Notes: a model not told the origin generated them from the letters alone. A stretch of 64,000 nt of DNA from Xanthomonas euroxanthea (GCF_900476395.1 NZ_UIHB01000005.1:434001-498000); one strand, 5' to 3'. Shown: positions 9,773 to 19,230, counted from the first letter of the stretch. Numbers and translations: made by a program.

Positions 9773-10585
9773 ATGAACAAGCAACGTTCACTCAGCCTCT
9801 GCCTGCTTGCTGCCCTGAGCCTGTCCTCCGCCGCCGCACAGGCGGCAATGCACGGGATGGGTCTGAAACCCTCGTCATTGATGCAGCCGGTCACGCCCTT
9901 GTTCGGCATTGCCAGCGCCGCCAGACCCCTGCCCGCCACGGTGGACCTGACTGCCTGGGCCATCGCGCCAGGCGACCAGGGCCAGGTGGGATCATGTGCG
10001 TCATGGGCAACCGCCCACACCCTGACCGGTTGGTACGCCAACGCCAGCAAGCAGGCGCAAACCCGCTTCGCCCCGATGTATCTCTACAGCCAGGTCAACA
10101 ACGGCGTCGATGAGGGCTCCACGCTGGAAGCGCCGCTGGACGTCGCGCTGGCCCAGGGCATCGATACCGAGCAGCATTACTCGTGGGGCAACTACAACTG
10201 GAAGAATCCGCCCACCGCAGCCGACCGCGCCAACGCTGCCAAGAACCCCACGCCGTACCGCAAGTACACCGTGCTGTACTCGGGCGACGGCGATGGCGGG
10301 CGGGCCCTGATTGAACAGATCAAACTCGCGCTGGCCTCGTCCACGCCGGTGGTCATCGGCTTCTATGTCCGCCAGGGGTTTGAAGACCTCACGCCGAAGA
10401 ACCAGGTCGACTACGACATCAAGACGCCGATCCTGGGCGGGCACGCGGTGGTCGCGCTGGGGTATGACAGCGACGGGCTGATCGTCGAAAACAGCTGGGG
10501 CACCGAATGGGGCAACAAGGGCTTTGGCAAGCTGTCCTGGTCGGTGGTCGCCAAGGACGTCATGGTGGCCGACGTGGTGCACTAG
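9773..10585 (+). CDS. Secreted papain-like (C1 family) cysteine peptidase
   Basis: A 270-residue protein with a clear Sec signal peptide (first about 25 residues, ending AAAQAA) and a complete papain-fold active site: oxyanion Gln71 and nucleophile Cys75 in QGQVGSCASWA, His224 in GGHAVVALGYD and Asn240 in VENSWGTEWG. The pro-region is very short. It is probably exported across the inner membrane and may be released by type II secretion. It sits between creC and creD, divergent from creD, so control by CreB is possible but no cre-tag faces it clearly. The insertion position is unusual for a cre locus. Confidence 0.9.
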   Translation: MNKQRSLSLCLLAALSLSSAAAQAAMHGMGLKPSSLMQPVTPLFGIASAARPLPATVDLTAWAIAPGDQGQVGSCASWATAHTLTGWYANASKQAQTRFAPMYLYSQVNNGVDEGSTLEAPLDVALAQGIDTEQHYSWGNYNWKNPPTAADRANAAKNPTPYRKYTVLYSGDGDGGRALIEQIKLALASSTPVVIGFYVRQGFEDLTPKNQVDYDIKTPILGGHAVVALGYDSDGLIVENSWGTEWGNKGFGKLSWSVVAKDVMVADVVH

Positions 10586-10626
10586 CACACAGCGGCTGCG
10601 CACCGTGATGCGCGGCCGACACGGAG

Positions 10627-10652
10627 GCGGCATGTGCCCTGGCGCATGCCGC
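10627..10652 (+). terminator. Hairpin after the cysteine peptidase gene
   Basis: GCGGCATG pairs with CATGCCGC across a 10-base loop in which a further GC/GC pair can form. It lies 42 bases after the stop codon and lacks a clear T-run, so it is at best a weak or factor-assisted terminator. Confidence 0.35.
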
Positions 10653-10858
10653 TTCAGTGCACCGCGATGCGGGCGCCATTGGCTCCGGCCTGTGCACATG
10701 TGGCATGCATGCGGTCCAGAGCTGCCAACAACCTACTGCGCAGCCGCCAGGCGGGCGCGGACGGCGCGCGGAATCTTCGCGTACCACTGGTCCACTCCGG
10801 TTGCTCCGCGCCGTCCGCACCCACCTGACGACTGCTCGCTACGGATTGTCAGCCGCGC

Positions 10859-12307
10859 CTAGCCGATGGGCAGGCGCAGGGTCGCGATCGCACCGCCACC
10901 GTCCCGATTGTCCAGTGTCGCCTCGCCGCCGTGCAGGCGCGCGACTTCGCGCACGAACGGCAGGCCGAGGCCGGAGCTGCGTTGTCCGGTCTGCGGGCGG
11001 GCCAGCGAATAGAACCGCTCGAACACCCGTTCCAGTGCGTAGTCCGGCACGCCGCTGCCACGGTCCTGCACCACCAGCTGCACCTGCCCCTTCAGCACCT
11101 GTGCACGCAACTGGATGGTGCTGCCCTGCGGTGAGAACGCGATGGCGTTTTCCAGCAGGTTGATCAGCGCCTGGCGCAGCAGGAATCCATCGCCGAGCAC
11201 GTACTGCCCGCGCGCCGTGTCGGAGCCGGCATCGCTGTCCAGCCGCACGCCGGCCGCTGCCGCGCGCGGCAACACGGCGTCCATTGCCGCCTGCAGCAGG
11301 CCGGCCACCGCGACGCGCTCGCGCGTCTGCAACCAGCCGTGCTGTTCCACCTCGGCCAGTGCGAGCAGCTTGTCGATGGTTTCGGTCAGGCGCAGCTCCT
11401 GCGCGCGGATGCTGGCGACAAAGTGCTGGCGATCGGCTTCCGGCAGTGGCTCGCTCAACAGTTCGGACGCACCCCGGATTGCCGCCAGCGGGCTCTTCAT
11501 CTCGTGCGTCAGCGACTGCACGTACTGCTCGACGTAGGCCTTGCCTTCCAGCTTGCGCCGCATGCTTTCCAGCGCCTGGCCCAGGTCGCCGATTTCATCG
11601 CCGCGCGGCTCGGGCGGCGGCACCGGCACGCCGGCGCTCACCGCCTGTGCGTAGCGATTGAGCCGGCCGATGCCGCGCATCAGCCACCAGGTCATCCAGA
11701 TGCCGATCAGCGCGGAAATGCCGATCAGCCAGGCACCGCGCTGCAGGATGTTGCGCTGGCTGGCCTCGATGAACGGGTCGATGCTGCGATTGGGCTGCGC
11801 CAGCGTCAGCACGCCGATCAACTTGGCTGGGTCATTCGGCGCGTAGATCGGTGCGGCCACATGCATCACCGTGGCGGTCGGGTCGCCATCGACCTCGGGG
11901 CTGGAACGCGCGCCGTATTCGCCGCGCAAGGTGCGATAGACATCGTTCCAGCGCGAGTTGTCGCGGCCTACATCGCGGCCCAGCGAGTCGAACACCACCA
12001 CGCCACGCGCGTCGGTGACGGTGACGCGGTAGGCCACATCGTTCTTGCGGAACCGCCACACCCAGGCCTTGGGGTCGCGCCGCTGCGCCTGCGCCACGTT
12101 GCGCGCAAAGCTGCCGCTGGCGATGGTGCCGGCAGCCAGCTCGCCGCTGGCCATTTCCGCCAGTACGTTTGCCGCGTCCACCAGCGTGGATTCCATCGCC
12201 TGGCGCACGCCCGGCTTGACCTCGTTGACGAACACCCGCATCACGAAGAACGCGGCCAGCCCGACGATCAGGAAGAAGCCCAGGAACAACTTGAGACCGA
12301 GCCGCAT
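10859..12307 (-). CDS. creC: Two-component sensor histidine kinase CreC
   Basis: Membrane sensor kinase of 482 aa that phosphorylates CreB. The N-terminus MRLGLKLFLGFFLIVGLAA and the sequence VNEVKPGVRQAMESTL closely resemble E. coli CreC. The layout is two membrane helices (about residues 5-25 and 180-205) flanking a periplasmic sensor, then HAMP, then the HisKA phospho-acceptor His268 in LTHEMKSPLAAIRGA, then an ATPase domain with N box LINLLENAIAFSP, G boxes DRGSGVPDYAL and GLGLPFV. An in-frame ATG ten codons upstream is less likely. It follows creB after 48 bases. Confidence 0.94.
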   Translation of the reverse strand: MRLGLKLFLGFFLIVGLAAFFVMRVFVNEVKPGVRQAMESTLVDAANVLAEMASGELAAGTIASGSFARNVAQAQRRDPKAWVWRFRKNDVAYRVTVTDARGVVVFDSLGRDVGRDNSRWNDVYRTLRGEYGARSSPEVDGDPTATVMHVAAPIYAPNDPAKLIGVLTLAQPNRSIDPFIEASQRNILQRGAWLIGISALIGIWMTWWLMRGIGRLNRYAQAVSAGVPVPPPEPRGDEIGDLGQALESMRRKLEGKAYVEQYVQSLTHEMKSPLAAIRGASELLSEPLPEADRQHFVASIRAQELRLTETIDKLLALAEVEQHGWLQTRERVAVAGLLQAAMDAVLPRAAAAGVRLDSDAGSDTARGQYVLGDGFLLRQALINLLENAIAFSPQGSTIQLRAQVLKGQVQLVVQDRGSGVPDYALERVFERFYSLARPQTGQRSSGLGLPFVREVARLHGGEATLDNRDGGGAIATLRLPIG

Positions 12308-12355
12308 CTCAGGCCCCGGCCCGGAGAACAACGCCACGCCTGCGCTCGCCCATGA

Positions 12356-13048
12356 CTACAGCTCCAGCGCGTAGCCGAGGCCACGATGGGTGCGGATCGG
12401 GTCGGCCGGCACGCCGGCCTGGCGCAGCTTGCCGCGCAGCGTCTTGATATGAGTGTCCACGGTGCGGTCTGCGCTGTCGGCGCTGGCGTCCCAGCCGCGG
12501 TCCATCAGCTGCGCGCGGCTCAGGATCGCACCGGGGCGCTGCAACAGCGCCGACAGCAGCGCGTACTCGTAGCGGGTCAGCGGCAGCAGCGCATCGCCGT
12601 AGCGGATGCGGCTGCCCTCCCGATCGATCGCAAACGCGCCATGCGGCTGCCAGCCCGGCTCCACCACGGCGGCCTGGTTGCGACGACGCAGCCGTGCGCG
12701 CACCCGCGCCACCAGCTCGCGCGGGGAGAACGGCTTGGCCATGTAGTCGTCGGCGCCCAGTTCCAGGCCGAGCACGCGGTCGATCTCGTCATTGCGCGCG
12801 GTCAGGAAGATCACCGGCACATCGCTGAAACCGCGCAGCGTGCGGCACACCTCGAAGCCGTTGATGTCCGGCAGGCCCACGTCCAGCACCACCACATCGG
12901 CCGGGTCGGCACGCAGCCGCGCCAACGCGTCGCGGCCCAGCAGGCAATGCTCGGGCGCATAGCCTTCGCTGCGCAGCGCGTACAGCACGGTATCGGCAAT
13001 GGCGGCTTCGTCTTCGACGACGAGCACGCGGGCGGGGGACTCGGACAT
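12356..13048 (-). CDS. creB: Two-component response regulator CreB
   Basis: OmpR-type transcriptional regulator (230 aa). The receiver domain carries the acidic pair VVEDE, phospho-acceptor Asp56 in VVVLDVGLPDINGFE and Lys in DDYMAKPFSPREL. The C-terminal winged helix contains LTRYEYALLSALLQRPG and DRTVDTHIKTLRGKLR, matching CreB of E. coli almost word for word. Its presumed target is the cre-tag at creD. It is divergent from rlmJ with only 46 bases between starts, so the two promoters overlap. An ATG 12 bases upstream is an alternative start. Confidence 0.94.
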   Translation of the reverse strand: MSESPARVLVVEDEAAIADTVLYALRSEGYAPEHCLLGRDALARLRADPADVVVLDVGLPDINGFEVCRTLRGFSDVPVIFLTARNDEIDRVLGLELGADDYMAKPFSPRELVARVRARLRRRNQAAVVEPGWQPHGAFAIDREGSRIRYGDALLPLTRYEYALLSALLQRPGAILSRAQLMDRGWDASADSADRTVDTHIKTLRGKLRQAGVPADPIRTHRGLGYALEL

Positions 13049-13094
13049 GGCGCGCAGCATAGCCGCATGCTGGCGCGGCCCGTACACTGCCGCG

Positions 13095-14003
13095 ATGAAC
13101 TATCGCCACGCCTTCCATGCCGGCAACCATGCCGACGTGCTCAAGCACATCGCCTTGCTGGCGCTGATCGACACCCTCAAGCGCAAGGACACCCCGTTCT
13201 TCGTGCTCGATACCCACGCCGGACGCGGGCGCTACCAGCTCGGCGGCGAAGAGAGCCGCAAGACCAACGAGGCCGATGCCGGGGTGATGCGGCTGATGGC
13301 CGAGTCGACCCTGCCCGAGGTGGTGGAACGCTATCTGCGCGCGGTTCAGGCCGACAACCAGACCATCGCCCGCCCGGCCACGCCCGGCCAGAAGCCGGCG
13401 CGCGCCACCGCCGGCATCCAGATCAACCACTATCCCGGTTCGCCGCTGCTGGCGGCGCAGGCACTGCGCGAGCAGGACCGCATGGCGTTCTGCGAATTGC
13501 AGCCGGAAGAGGCCGAGGCGCTCAAGCGCCTGTTCGCCAAGGACAGCCGCGTACGCGTGCATGCCGGCGATGGCTACGAGGCGATTCGTGCCTTCGTGCC
13601 GCCACGCGCGGGCGAGACCAGGATCGGCCGCGGGCTGGTGCTGATCGACCCGCCGTACGAATCGCAGGATGCCGAGTACCCGCAGGTCATCCACAGCGTG
13701 CGCGAGACCCTGGCGCGCTGGCCGCAGGCGATCTGCATGGTGTGGTACCCGATCAAGCTCCGCCGCAGCCTGCAGCCCTTCATGCGCAAGGCTGCCACGC
13801 TGCCGGCCAAGTCGGTGCTGGTGGCCGAGCTGCAGGTGCGCCCGGACGACTCGCCGCTGCGCCTGACCGGCAGCGGGCTGTTGATCGTCAATGCGCCGTG
13901 GCAGTTCGACCAGATGCTGGCGCCCGCGCTGCCGGTGCTGAAGCAGCATCTCGGCGAGGCCGGTGCTTCGACCCGGCTGGAGTGGCTGCGCCAGGACGCC
14001 TGA
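13095..14003 (+). CDS. rlmJ: 23S rRNA (adenine-N6)-methyltransferase RlmJ
   Basis: SAM-dependent enzyme that methylates A2030 of 23S rRNA in E. coli numbering. The 302-residue sequence starts with the family signature MNYRHAFHAGNHADVLKHI and carries the catalytic DPPY motif at residues 185-188 (VLIDPPYESQDAEY). It is slightly longer than the E. coli enzyme (280 aa) because of an insertion around residues 98-115. It is a stand-alone gene, divergent from creB. Confidence 0.94.
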   Translation: MNYRHAFHAGNHADVLKHIALLALIDTLKRKDTPFFVLDTHAGRGRYQLGGEESRKTNEADAGVMRLMAESTLPEVVERYLRAVQADNQTIARPATPGQKPARATAGIQINHYPGSPLLAAQALREQDRMAFCELQPEEAEALKRLFAKDSRVRVHAGDGYEAIRAFVPPRAGETRIGRGLVLIDPPYESQDAEYPQVIHSVRETLARWPQAICMVWYPIKLRRSLQPFMRKAATLPAKSVLVAELQVRPDDSPLRLTGSGLLIVNAPWQFDQMLAPALPVLKQHLGEAGASTRLEWLRQDA

Positions 14004-14195
14004 TTCGCCGGCGCCAGACGCCTCCTCGCGCTGGCAAACGCGGCCGCATACTCACGACTGGATCACGGTATCGCTCGGTACAGTGATGAGGGAAGCACTG
14101 CCACCCCCTGACGGCCCCCAGCGGCGCACCGGATTCATTCACGGTTGTGCGCTGGGCGGGTGCCAGAATCTTCCGATCTTTAAGGAACACCGGTC

Positions 14196-14738
14196 ATGGC
14201 CATTCGCAATCGCATGCCTCCCTGGCATGAAAACTTCAGTCTGCCCAATGGCCGCACGCTTCTGCTCCGCCCGATCCGTCCAGAGGACGGCCCGCCGCTG
14301 CAGGGCGCTTTCAGCCTGTTGGGACCGGAGGAAATCCGCGCGCGGTTCGTGCGTTCCTCTGCCGAAATCACCCCGGAGATGGTGCAGCGCCTGACCCATC
14401 CCAATCCCAAGAGCGAAATCGTGCTGGTGGCCGCCGAGCAGCTGCCGCCGGGTGAAGCCCTGGTGGGCGCGGTGGCGCGTGCAGCGCTGGTGCCGGGCAC
14501 CCGCCAGGCCGAGTACACCATTCTGGTCAGCAGCTTCGTCGCCGGCCAGGGACTGGGACGGCAGCTGATGCGCAAGCTGGTCAAGTGGGCGCGGCGCAAA
14601 TACCTGGATTGCCTGTTCGGCGACGTGCTGCAAAGCAATGTGCCGATGCTGCAACTGGCCGAGTCGCTGGGCTTCAAGCCGCAGCCGCATCCGGATTCGC
14701 CGGAGTTGGTGCGCATGGTGCTGGAGCTGGATGCCTGA
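14196..14738 (+). CDS. GNAT-family N-acetyltransferase
   Basis: An acetyltransferase of 180 aa. It shows the GNAT order: substrate strand LLLRPIRPEDGPPL, core strand QAEYTILVSSFVAGQGLGRQLM with the acetyl-CoA loop GQGLG, and C-terminal LQLAESLGFKPQP. The sequence is closest in style to the acetyltransferase domain of protein lysine acetyltransferases related to acyl-CoA synthetases (RPIRPED...FSLLGPEEIRARF). AAGGA precedes the ATG at good spacing. It is a single gene followed by the repeat-filled gap. Confidence 0.87.
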   Translation: MAIRNRMPPWHENFSLPNGRTLLLRPIRPEDGPPLQGAFSLLGPEEIRARFVRSSAEITPEMVQRLTHPNPKSEIVLVAAEQLPPGEALVGAVARAALVPGTRQAEYTILVSSFVAGQGLGRQLMRKLVKWARRKYLDCLFGDVLQSNVPMLQLAESLGFKPQPHPDSPELVRMVLELDA

Positions 14739-14800
14739 GGGGCTGGGATTCGGGATTGGGGATTGGGATTCGTGAAGCGGCTTGGGCGGTTGGTCTGCGA

Positions 14801-15144
14801 CTTGGCTGCAGGGCCCTTGCCCGCCCACCATCGCAGGACACGCCGCAAGTACGTCCTTGTAGGCTCTTACGCGGCATCCATGCCGCGTAAGGTCCCGCGA
14901 CGGTGAGCGGGCAAGGACCTGTCGAGATGGCCGGTGTGTTTGGTAAGAGCAGGCACCGTGGTCTGCTGTTCCGACAAGGAAGCGTCCCCTAACGCTGACC
15001 GATCAACGGATACGCCTTTTAAGCAACCAACCAGCCAATGCCCTCGCCGGTTGCGGGACCGTGTGGCGGCATGGATGCCGCCACCGAGCCTCCATGGACG
15101 GATTCACGGCGTGTCCCGCGAGCGGTGAGGACGCCGCACCCTCG
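14801..15144. repeat. Composite intergenic hairpin repeat, copy 1
   Basis: Unit A (14801-14924) is a 124-base hairpin unit with outer arms TTGCCCGC/GCGGGCAA and a central perfect palindrome of two 11-base arms, TTACGCGGCAT / ATGCCGCGTAA (14867-14890). Unit B (15041-15144) belongs to the same family in inverted orientation, with centre GTGGCGGCAT / ATGCCGCCAC (15063-15084). Together they make an A-spacer-inverted-B module. It is preceded by short GATTGGGGATTGGGATTC runs at 14750-14771. No coding potential is visible, and the 14739-15759 gap holds only these repeats. Confidence 0.85.
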
Positions 15145-15174
15145 ACTCACCCGGCTTTGATTGTTGATCTGTCA

Positions 15175-15534
15175 CTTGGCTGCAGGGCCCTTGCCCGCCC
15201 ACCATCGCAGGACACGCCGCAAGTACGTCCTTGTAGGCTCTTACGCGGCATCCATGCCGCGTAAGGTCCCGCGACGGTGAGCGGGCAAGGACCTGTCGGG
15301 ATGGTCGGTCGGCACAGTGCGAGCAGGCACGGTGCCCTGCTCGGGCAAGGACGTGTCCGCTCGTTCCGCAAGAAAGCCAGGGCAGCGGACCAGCTTTTCA
15401 AACAACCGACCAACTGTCTGGTGCGGTGCCCTCACCGATTGCGGGACCGTGTGGCGGCATGGATGCCGCCACCGAGCCCCCAGGGATGGGTTCACGGCGT
15501 GTCCCGCAAGCGGTGAGGGCACCGCACCCTCGAC
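15175..15534. repeat. Composite intergenic hairpin repeat, copy 2
   Basis: The A unit (15175-15298) is identical base for base to the 124-base A unit of copy 1, 374 bases away. The B unit (from about 15428) is a diverged copy of B1. The spacer between A and B also resembles the spacer of copy 1, so the whole module was duplicated in tandem. Identity over 124 bases implies a recent duplication or gene-conversion event. Confidence 0.85.
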
Positions 15535-15535
15535 C

Positions 15536-15595
15536 GACTGGGCTTTTGACTGGGCTTTTGACTGGGTTTTTGATTGGGCTTTTGACTGCGCTTAC
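15536..15595. repeat. 12-base tandem array (GACTGGGCTTTT)
   Basis: Five adjoining units of about 12 bases: GACTGGGCTTTT twice, then GACTGGGTTTTT, GATTGGGCTTTT and GACTGCGCTTAC. It directly follows the B unit of repeat copy 2. Degenerate traces of the same tail follow the B units near 15145 and 40407, so this seems to be a variable-length end of the composite element. Confidence 0.8.
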
Positions 15596-15759
15596 GACTG
15601 CAACTGGTCCACCGGCGTGCTGGCCCAGGCGGTGCCCGGTACGAGCAAGTCGATAGCTAAGGCAGGACCGTGCAGCGCGCTTCTGCGCAGGCGGGCCGAG
15701 GCCGGCTTTCACGCCGGATGGACCGGGCGTGGTGGGTGCTCTGATAAAATTGCCGGCTG

Positions 15760-18700
15760 ATGCCGTCGCCAACCACCTTCCCCTCTCCGCCGCTGCCCAA
15801 GTCCGGCCAGCTCCGCGCCTATTGGCGCGCTCCGTCTTCGCCGACTGCGCTGGCCTGGTCGATCGCACGCGCCGCCGAGGCGCATGCCGGCCCGCTGCTG
15901 GTGATCGCACGCGACAACCAGAGCGCGCATCAGATCGAGGCGGATCTGCACGCCTTGCTCGGCGAGCACGCCACGTTGCCGGTGGTGCCGTTTCCCGATT
16001 GGGAGACCCTGCCCTACGACCAGTTCAGCCCGCATCCGGAAATCATCAGCCAGCGCCTGGCGGCGCTGCATCGGCTGCCCGCGCTGACCCGTGGGGTGGT
16101 GATCGTGCCGGTGCAGACGCTGATGCAGCAGCTGGCACCGCTGAGCTATATCGTCGGCGGCAGTTTCGATCTGAAGGTCGGCCAGCGGCTGGATCTGGAT
16201 GCGGAAAAACGCCGGCTGGAAAGCGCCGGCTACCGCAATGTGCCGCAGGTGATGGACCCGGGCGATTTCGCGGTGCGCGGCGGCCTGCTCGACGTATTTC
16301 CGATGGGCGAAGCCACGCCGTTGCGGATCGAGTTGCTGGACGAGGATATCGACTCCATCCGTGCCTTCGACCCGGAATCGCAGCGCTCGCTGGACAAGGT
16401 CGAGGCCGTCAAGCTGCTGCCCGGCCGCGAAGTGCCGATGGACGATGCCAGCGTGGAGCGCGTGCTGGCCTGCCTGCGCGAGCGCTTCGACGTGGACACC
16501 CGGCGCAGCGCGCTGTACCACGACCTGAAATCGGGTCTGGCGCCGTCGGGCGTCGAGTACTACCTGCCGATGTTCTTCAGCAAGACCGCCACCTTGTTCG
16601 ATTATCTGGACAAGCGCGTGTTGCCGCTGGTCGCCACCGGTGTCTCCAATGCGGCCGATACGTTCTGGGCGCAGGCACAGGACCGCTACGAACAGCGCCG
16701 CCACGACGTGGAACGCCCGCTGCTGACGCCGGACGAGCTGTATCAATCGCCGGACGCCTTGCGCGAGCGGCTCAACAAGCTGGCGCGCATCGAAGTCTGG
16801 GCCAGCGATCATCCGCGCATCGACGAGGCCGCCGCGCTGGGCGACCAGCCCTTGCCGCCGCTGCCGGTGGCGGCAAAGGACGCGCCGGCCGGCCAGGCGC
16901 TGTCCTCGTTCCTGGGCCATTATCCCGGCCGCGTGCTGGTGGCCGCCGATACCGCCGGCCGGCGCGAAGCCTTGATGGAAGTGCTGGCCGCCGCGCAGCT
17001 GAAGCCGGAGGTCGTTGCCGACCTGCCCGCCTTCCTGGCTGCCACCAAGCTGCGCTTCGGTATCACCGTGGCGCCGCTGGAAGACGGCTTTGCGCTGGAC
17101 ACCCCGCAGATTGCGGTCCTGACCGAGCGCCAGCTGTTTCCCGAGCGCGCCAACCAGCCGCGGCGCAGCCGCCGGGTCGGGCGCGAACCGGAAGCGATCA
17201 TCCGCGACCTGGGCGAGCTGTCCGAAGGCGCGCCGATCGTGCACGAAGACCACGGTGTGGGCCGCTACCGCGGGCTGATCGTGCTCGATGCCGGTGGCAT
17301 GCCCGGCGAGTTCCTGGAAATCGAATACGCCAAGGGCGACCGCCTGTACGTGCCGGTGGCGCAGCTGCATCTGATCAGCCGCTATTCCGGCGCCTCGGCC
17401 GAGACCGCGCCGCTGCATTCGCTGGGCGGCGAGCAGTGGACCAAGGCCAAGCGCAAGGCGGCCGAAAAGGTCCGCGACGTGGCGGCCGAATTGCTGGAGA
17501 TCCAGGCGCGCCGGCGCGCACGCGCCGGGCTGGCCTTGCAGGTAGACCGGGCGATGTACGAGCCGTTCGCGGCCGGCTTTCCGTTCGAGGAAACCGGCGA
17601 CCAGCTGGCGGCCATCGATGCGACCCTGCGCGACCTGGGCAGCAGCCAGCCGATGGACCGCGTGGTCTGCGGCGATGTCGGCTTCGGCAAGACCGAGGTC
17701 GCGGTGCGCGCCGCCTTTGCCGCCGCCAGCGCCGGCAAGCAGGTTGCCGTGCTGGTGCCGACAACGCTGCTGGCCGAGCAGCATTACCGCAATTTCCGCG
17801 ACCGCTTCGCCGACTACCCGATGAAGGTGGAAGTGCTGTCGCGCTTCAAGAGCACCAAGGAAATCAAGGCCGAGCTGGAGAAGGTGGCCAGCGGCGAGAT
17901 CGACGTGATCATCGGCACGCACCGGCTGCTGCAGCCGGACGTCAAGTTCAAGGACCTGGGCCTGGTCGTGGTCGACGAAGAGCAGCGCTTCGGCGTGCGG
18001 CAAAAAGAAGCACTCAAGGCGATGCGCGCCAACGTGCATCTGCTCACGCTCACCGCAACCCCCATCCCGCGCACGCTCAACATGGCCATGGCCGGGCTGC
18101 GCGACCTGTCGATCATCGCCACCCCGCCACCGAACCGGCTGGCGGTGCAGACCTTCATCACTGCCTGGGACAACGCGCTGCTGCGCGAGGCCTTCCAGCG
18201 CGAGCTCAGTCGCGGCGGGCAGCTGTACTTCCTGCACAACGATGTGGAAAGCATCGTGCGCATGCAGCGCGAGCTGTCCGAGCTGGTGCCGGAAGCGCGC
18301 ATCGGCATCGCCCACGGGCAGATGCCCGAGCGCGAGCTGGAGCGGGTGATGCTGGATTTCCAGAAGCAGCGCTTCAACGTGTTGCTGTCGACCACGATCA
18401 TCGAGTCGGGCATCGACATTCCCAACGCCAACACCATCATCATCAACCGCGCCGACCGCTTCGGCCTGGCCCAGCTGCACCAGCTGCGCGGCCGCGTCGG
18501 CCGCTCGCATCACCGCGCCTACGCGTACCTGGTGGTGCCGGATCGACGTTCGATGACCTCCGACGCGGCCAAACGCCTGGAAGCGATCGCCTCCATGGAC
18601 GAGCTCGGCGCCGGCTTCACCCTGGCCACGCACGATCTGGAAATCCGCGGCGCCGGCGAGCTGCTGGGCGAGGACCAGAGCGGGCAGATGGCCGAGGTCG

Positions 18701-19230
18701 GCTTCAGCCTGTACACCGAGCTGCTGGAACGCGCGGTACGCAGCATCCGCCAGGGCAAGCTGCCGGATCTGGATGCCGGCGAGGAAGTCCGCGGCGCCGA
18801 AGTGGAGCTGCATGTGGCCTCGCTGATTCCCGAGGATTACCTGCCGGACGTGCATACGCGGCTGACGCTGTACAAGCGCATCTCCAGCGCACGCGATGCC
18901 GATGCATTGCGCGAATTGCAGGTGGAGATGATCGACCGCTTCGGCCTGCTGCCGGACCCGGTCAAGCACCTGTTCGCCATTGCCGAACTCAAGCTGCAGG
19001 CCAATGCGCTGGGCGTGCGCAAGCTGGACCTGGGCGAACACGGTGGCCGGCTGGTCTTCGAGGCAAAACCGGCGATCGACCCGATGGCGGTGATCCAGAT
19101 GATCCAGAAGCAGCCGAAGATCTACACGATGGACGGCCCGGACAAGCTGCGCATCAAGCTGCCGCTGCCGGAAGGCGCGGACCGCTTCAACGCCGCGCGC
19201 GGCCTGCTGACGATGCTGGCGCCAAGATGA
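15760..19230 (+). CDS. mfd: Transcription-repair coupling factor Mfd
   Basis: ATP-dependent translocase (1156 aa) that removes stalled RNA polymerase and recruits UvrA. Domain order matches the family: N-terminal UvrB-like region (FPDWETLPYDQFSPHPEIISQRL), RNA-polymerase interaction domain (HEDHGVGRYRGL), then RecG-like helicase motifs with Walker A GDVGFGKT (residues 638-645), DEEQ box (739-742) and TATPIPRTL. The C-terminal TRCF domain ends near LLTMLAPR. It stands alone; the long open frame on the opposite strand is a composition artefact. Confidence 0.98.
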   Translation: MPSPTTFPSPPLPKSGQLRAYWRAPSSPTALAWSIARAAEAHAGPLLVIARDNQSAHQIEADLHALLGEHATLPVVPFPDWETLPYDQFSPHPEIISQRLAALHRLPALTRGVVIVPVQTLMQQLAPLSYIVGGSFDLKVGQRLDLDAEKRRLESAGYRNVPQVMDPGDFAVRGGLLDVFPMGEATPLRIELLDEDIDSIRAFDPESQRSLDKVEAVKLLPGREVPMDDASVERVLACLRERFDVDTRRSALYHDLKSGLAPSGVEYYLPMFFSKTATLFDYLDKRVLPLVATGVSNAADTFWAQAQDRYEQRRHDVERPLLTPDELYQSPDALRERLNKLARIEVWASDHPRIDEAAALGDQPLPPLPVAAKDAPAGQALSSFLGHYPGRVLVAADTAGRREALMEVLAAAQLKPEVVADLPAFLAATKLRFGITVAPLEDGFALDTPQIAVLTERQLFPERANQPRRSRRVGREPEAIIRDLGELSEGAPIVHEDHGVGRYRGLIVLDAGGMPGEFLEIEYAKGDRLYVPVAQLHLISRYSGASAETAPLHSLGGEQWTKAKRKAAEKVRDVAAELLEIQARRRARAGLALQVDRAMYEPFAAGFPFEETGDQLAAIDATLRDLGSSQPMDRVVCGDVGFGKTEVAVRAAFAAASAGKQVAVLVPTTLLAEQHYRNFRDRFADYPMKVEVLSRFKSTKEIKAELEKVASGEIDVIIGTHRLLQPDVKFKDLGLVVVDEEQRFGVRQKEALKAMRANVHLLTLTATPIPRTLNMAMAGLRDLSIIATPPPNRLAVQTFITAWDNALLREAFQRELSRGGQLYFLHNDVESIVRMQRELSELVPEARIGIAHGQMPERELERVMLDFQKQRFNVLLSTTIIESGIDIPNANTIIINRADRFGLAQLHQLRGRVGRSHHRAYAYLVVPDRRSMTSDAAKRLEAIASMDELGAGFTLATHDLEIRGAGELLGEDQSGQMAEVGFSLYTELLERAVRSIRQGKLPDLDAGEEVRGAEVELHVASLIPEDYLPDVHTRLTLYKRISSARDADALRELQVEMIDRFGLLPDPVKHLFAIAELKLQANALGVRKLDLGEHGGRLVFEAKPAIDPMAVIQMIQKQPKIYTMDGPDKLRIKLPLPEGADRFNAARGLLTMLAPR

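Noticed and set aside
9451..10113. Forward frame covering the intergenic region and the start of the peptidase gene
   Set aside because: It is out of frame with the peptidase, which has a signal peptide and complete catalytic residues; this frame shows nothing.
14801..15534. CRISPR array
   Set aside because: The units are 100-124 bases, self-complementary and only two per site; no short identical repeats with unique spacers and no cas genes.
14739..15759. tRNA or structured RNA genes in the repeat gap
   Set aside because: The palindromes do not fold as cloverleaf and no anticodon-like arms or CCA end are seen; they fit a repeat family.
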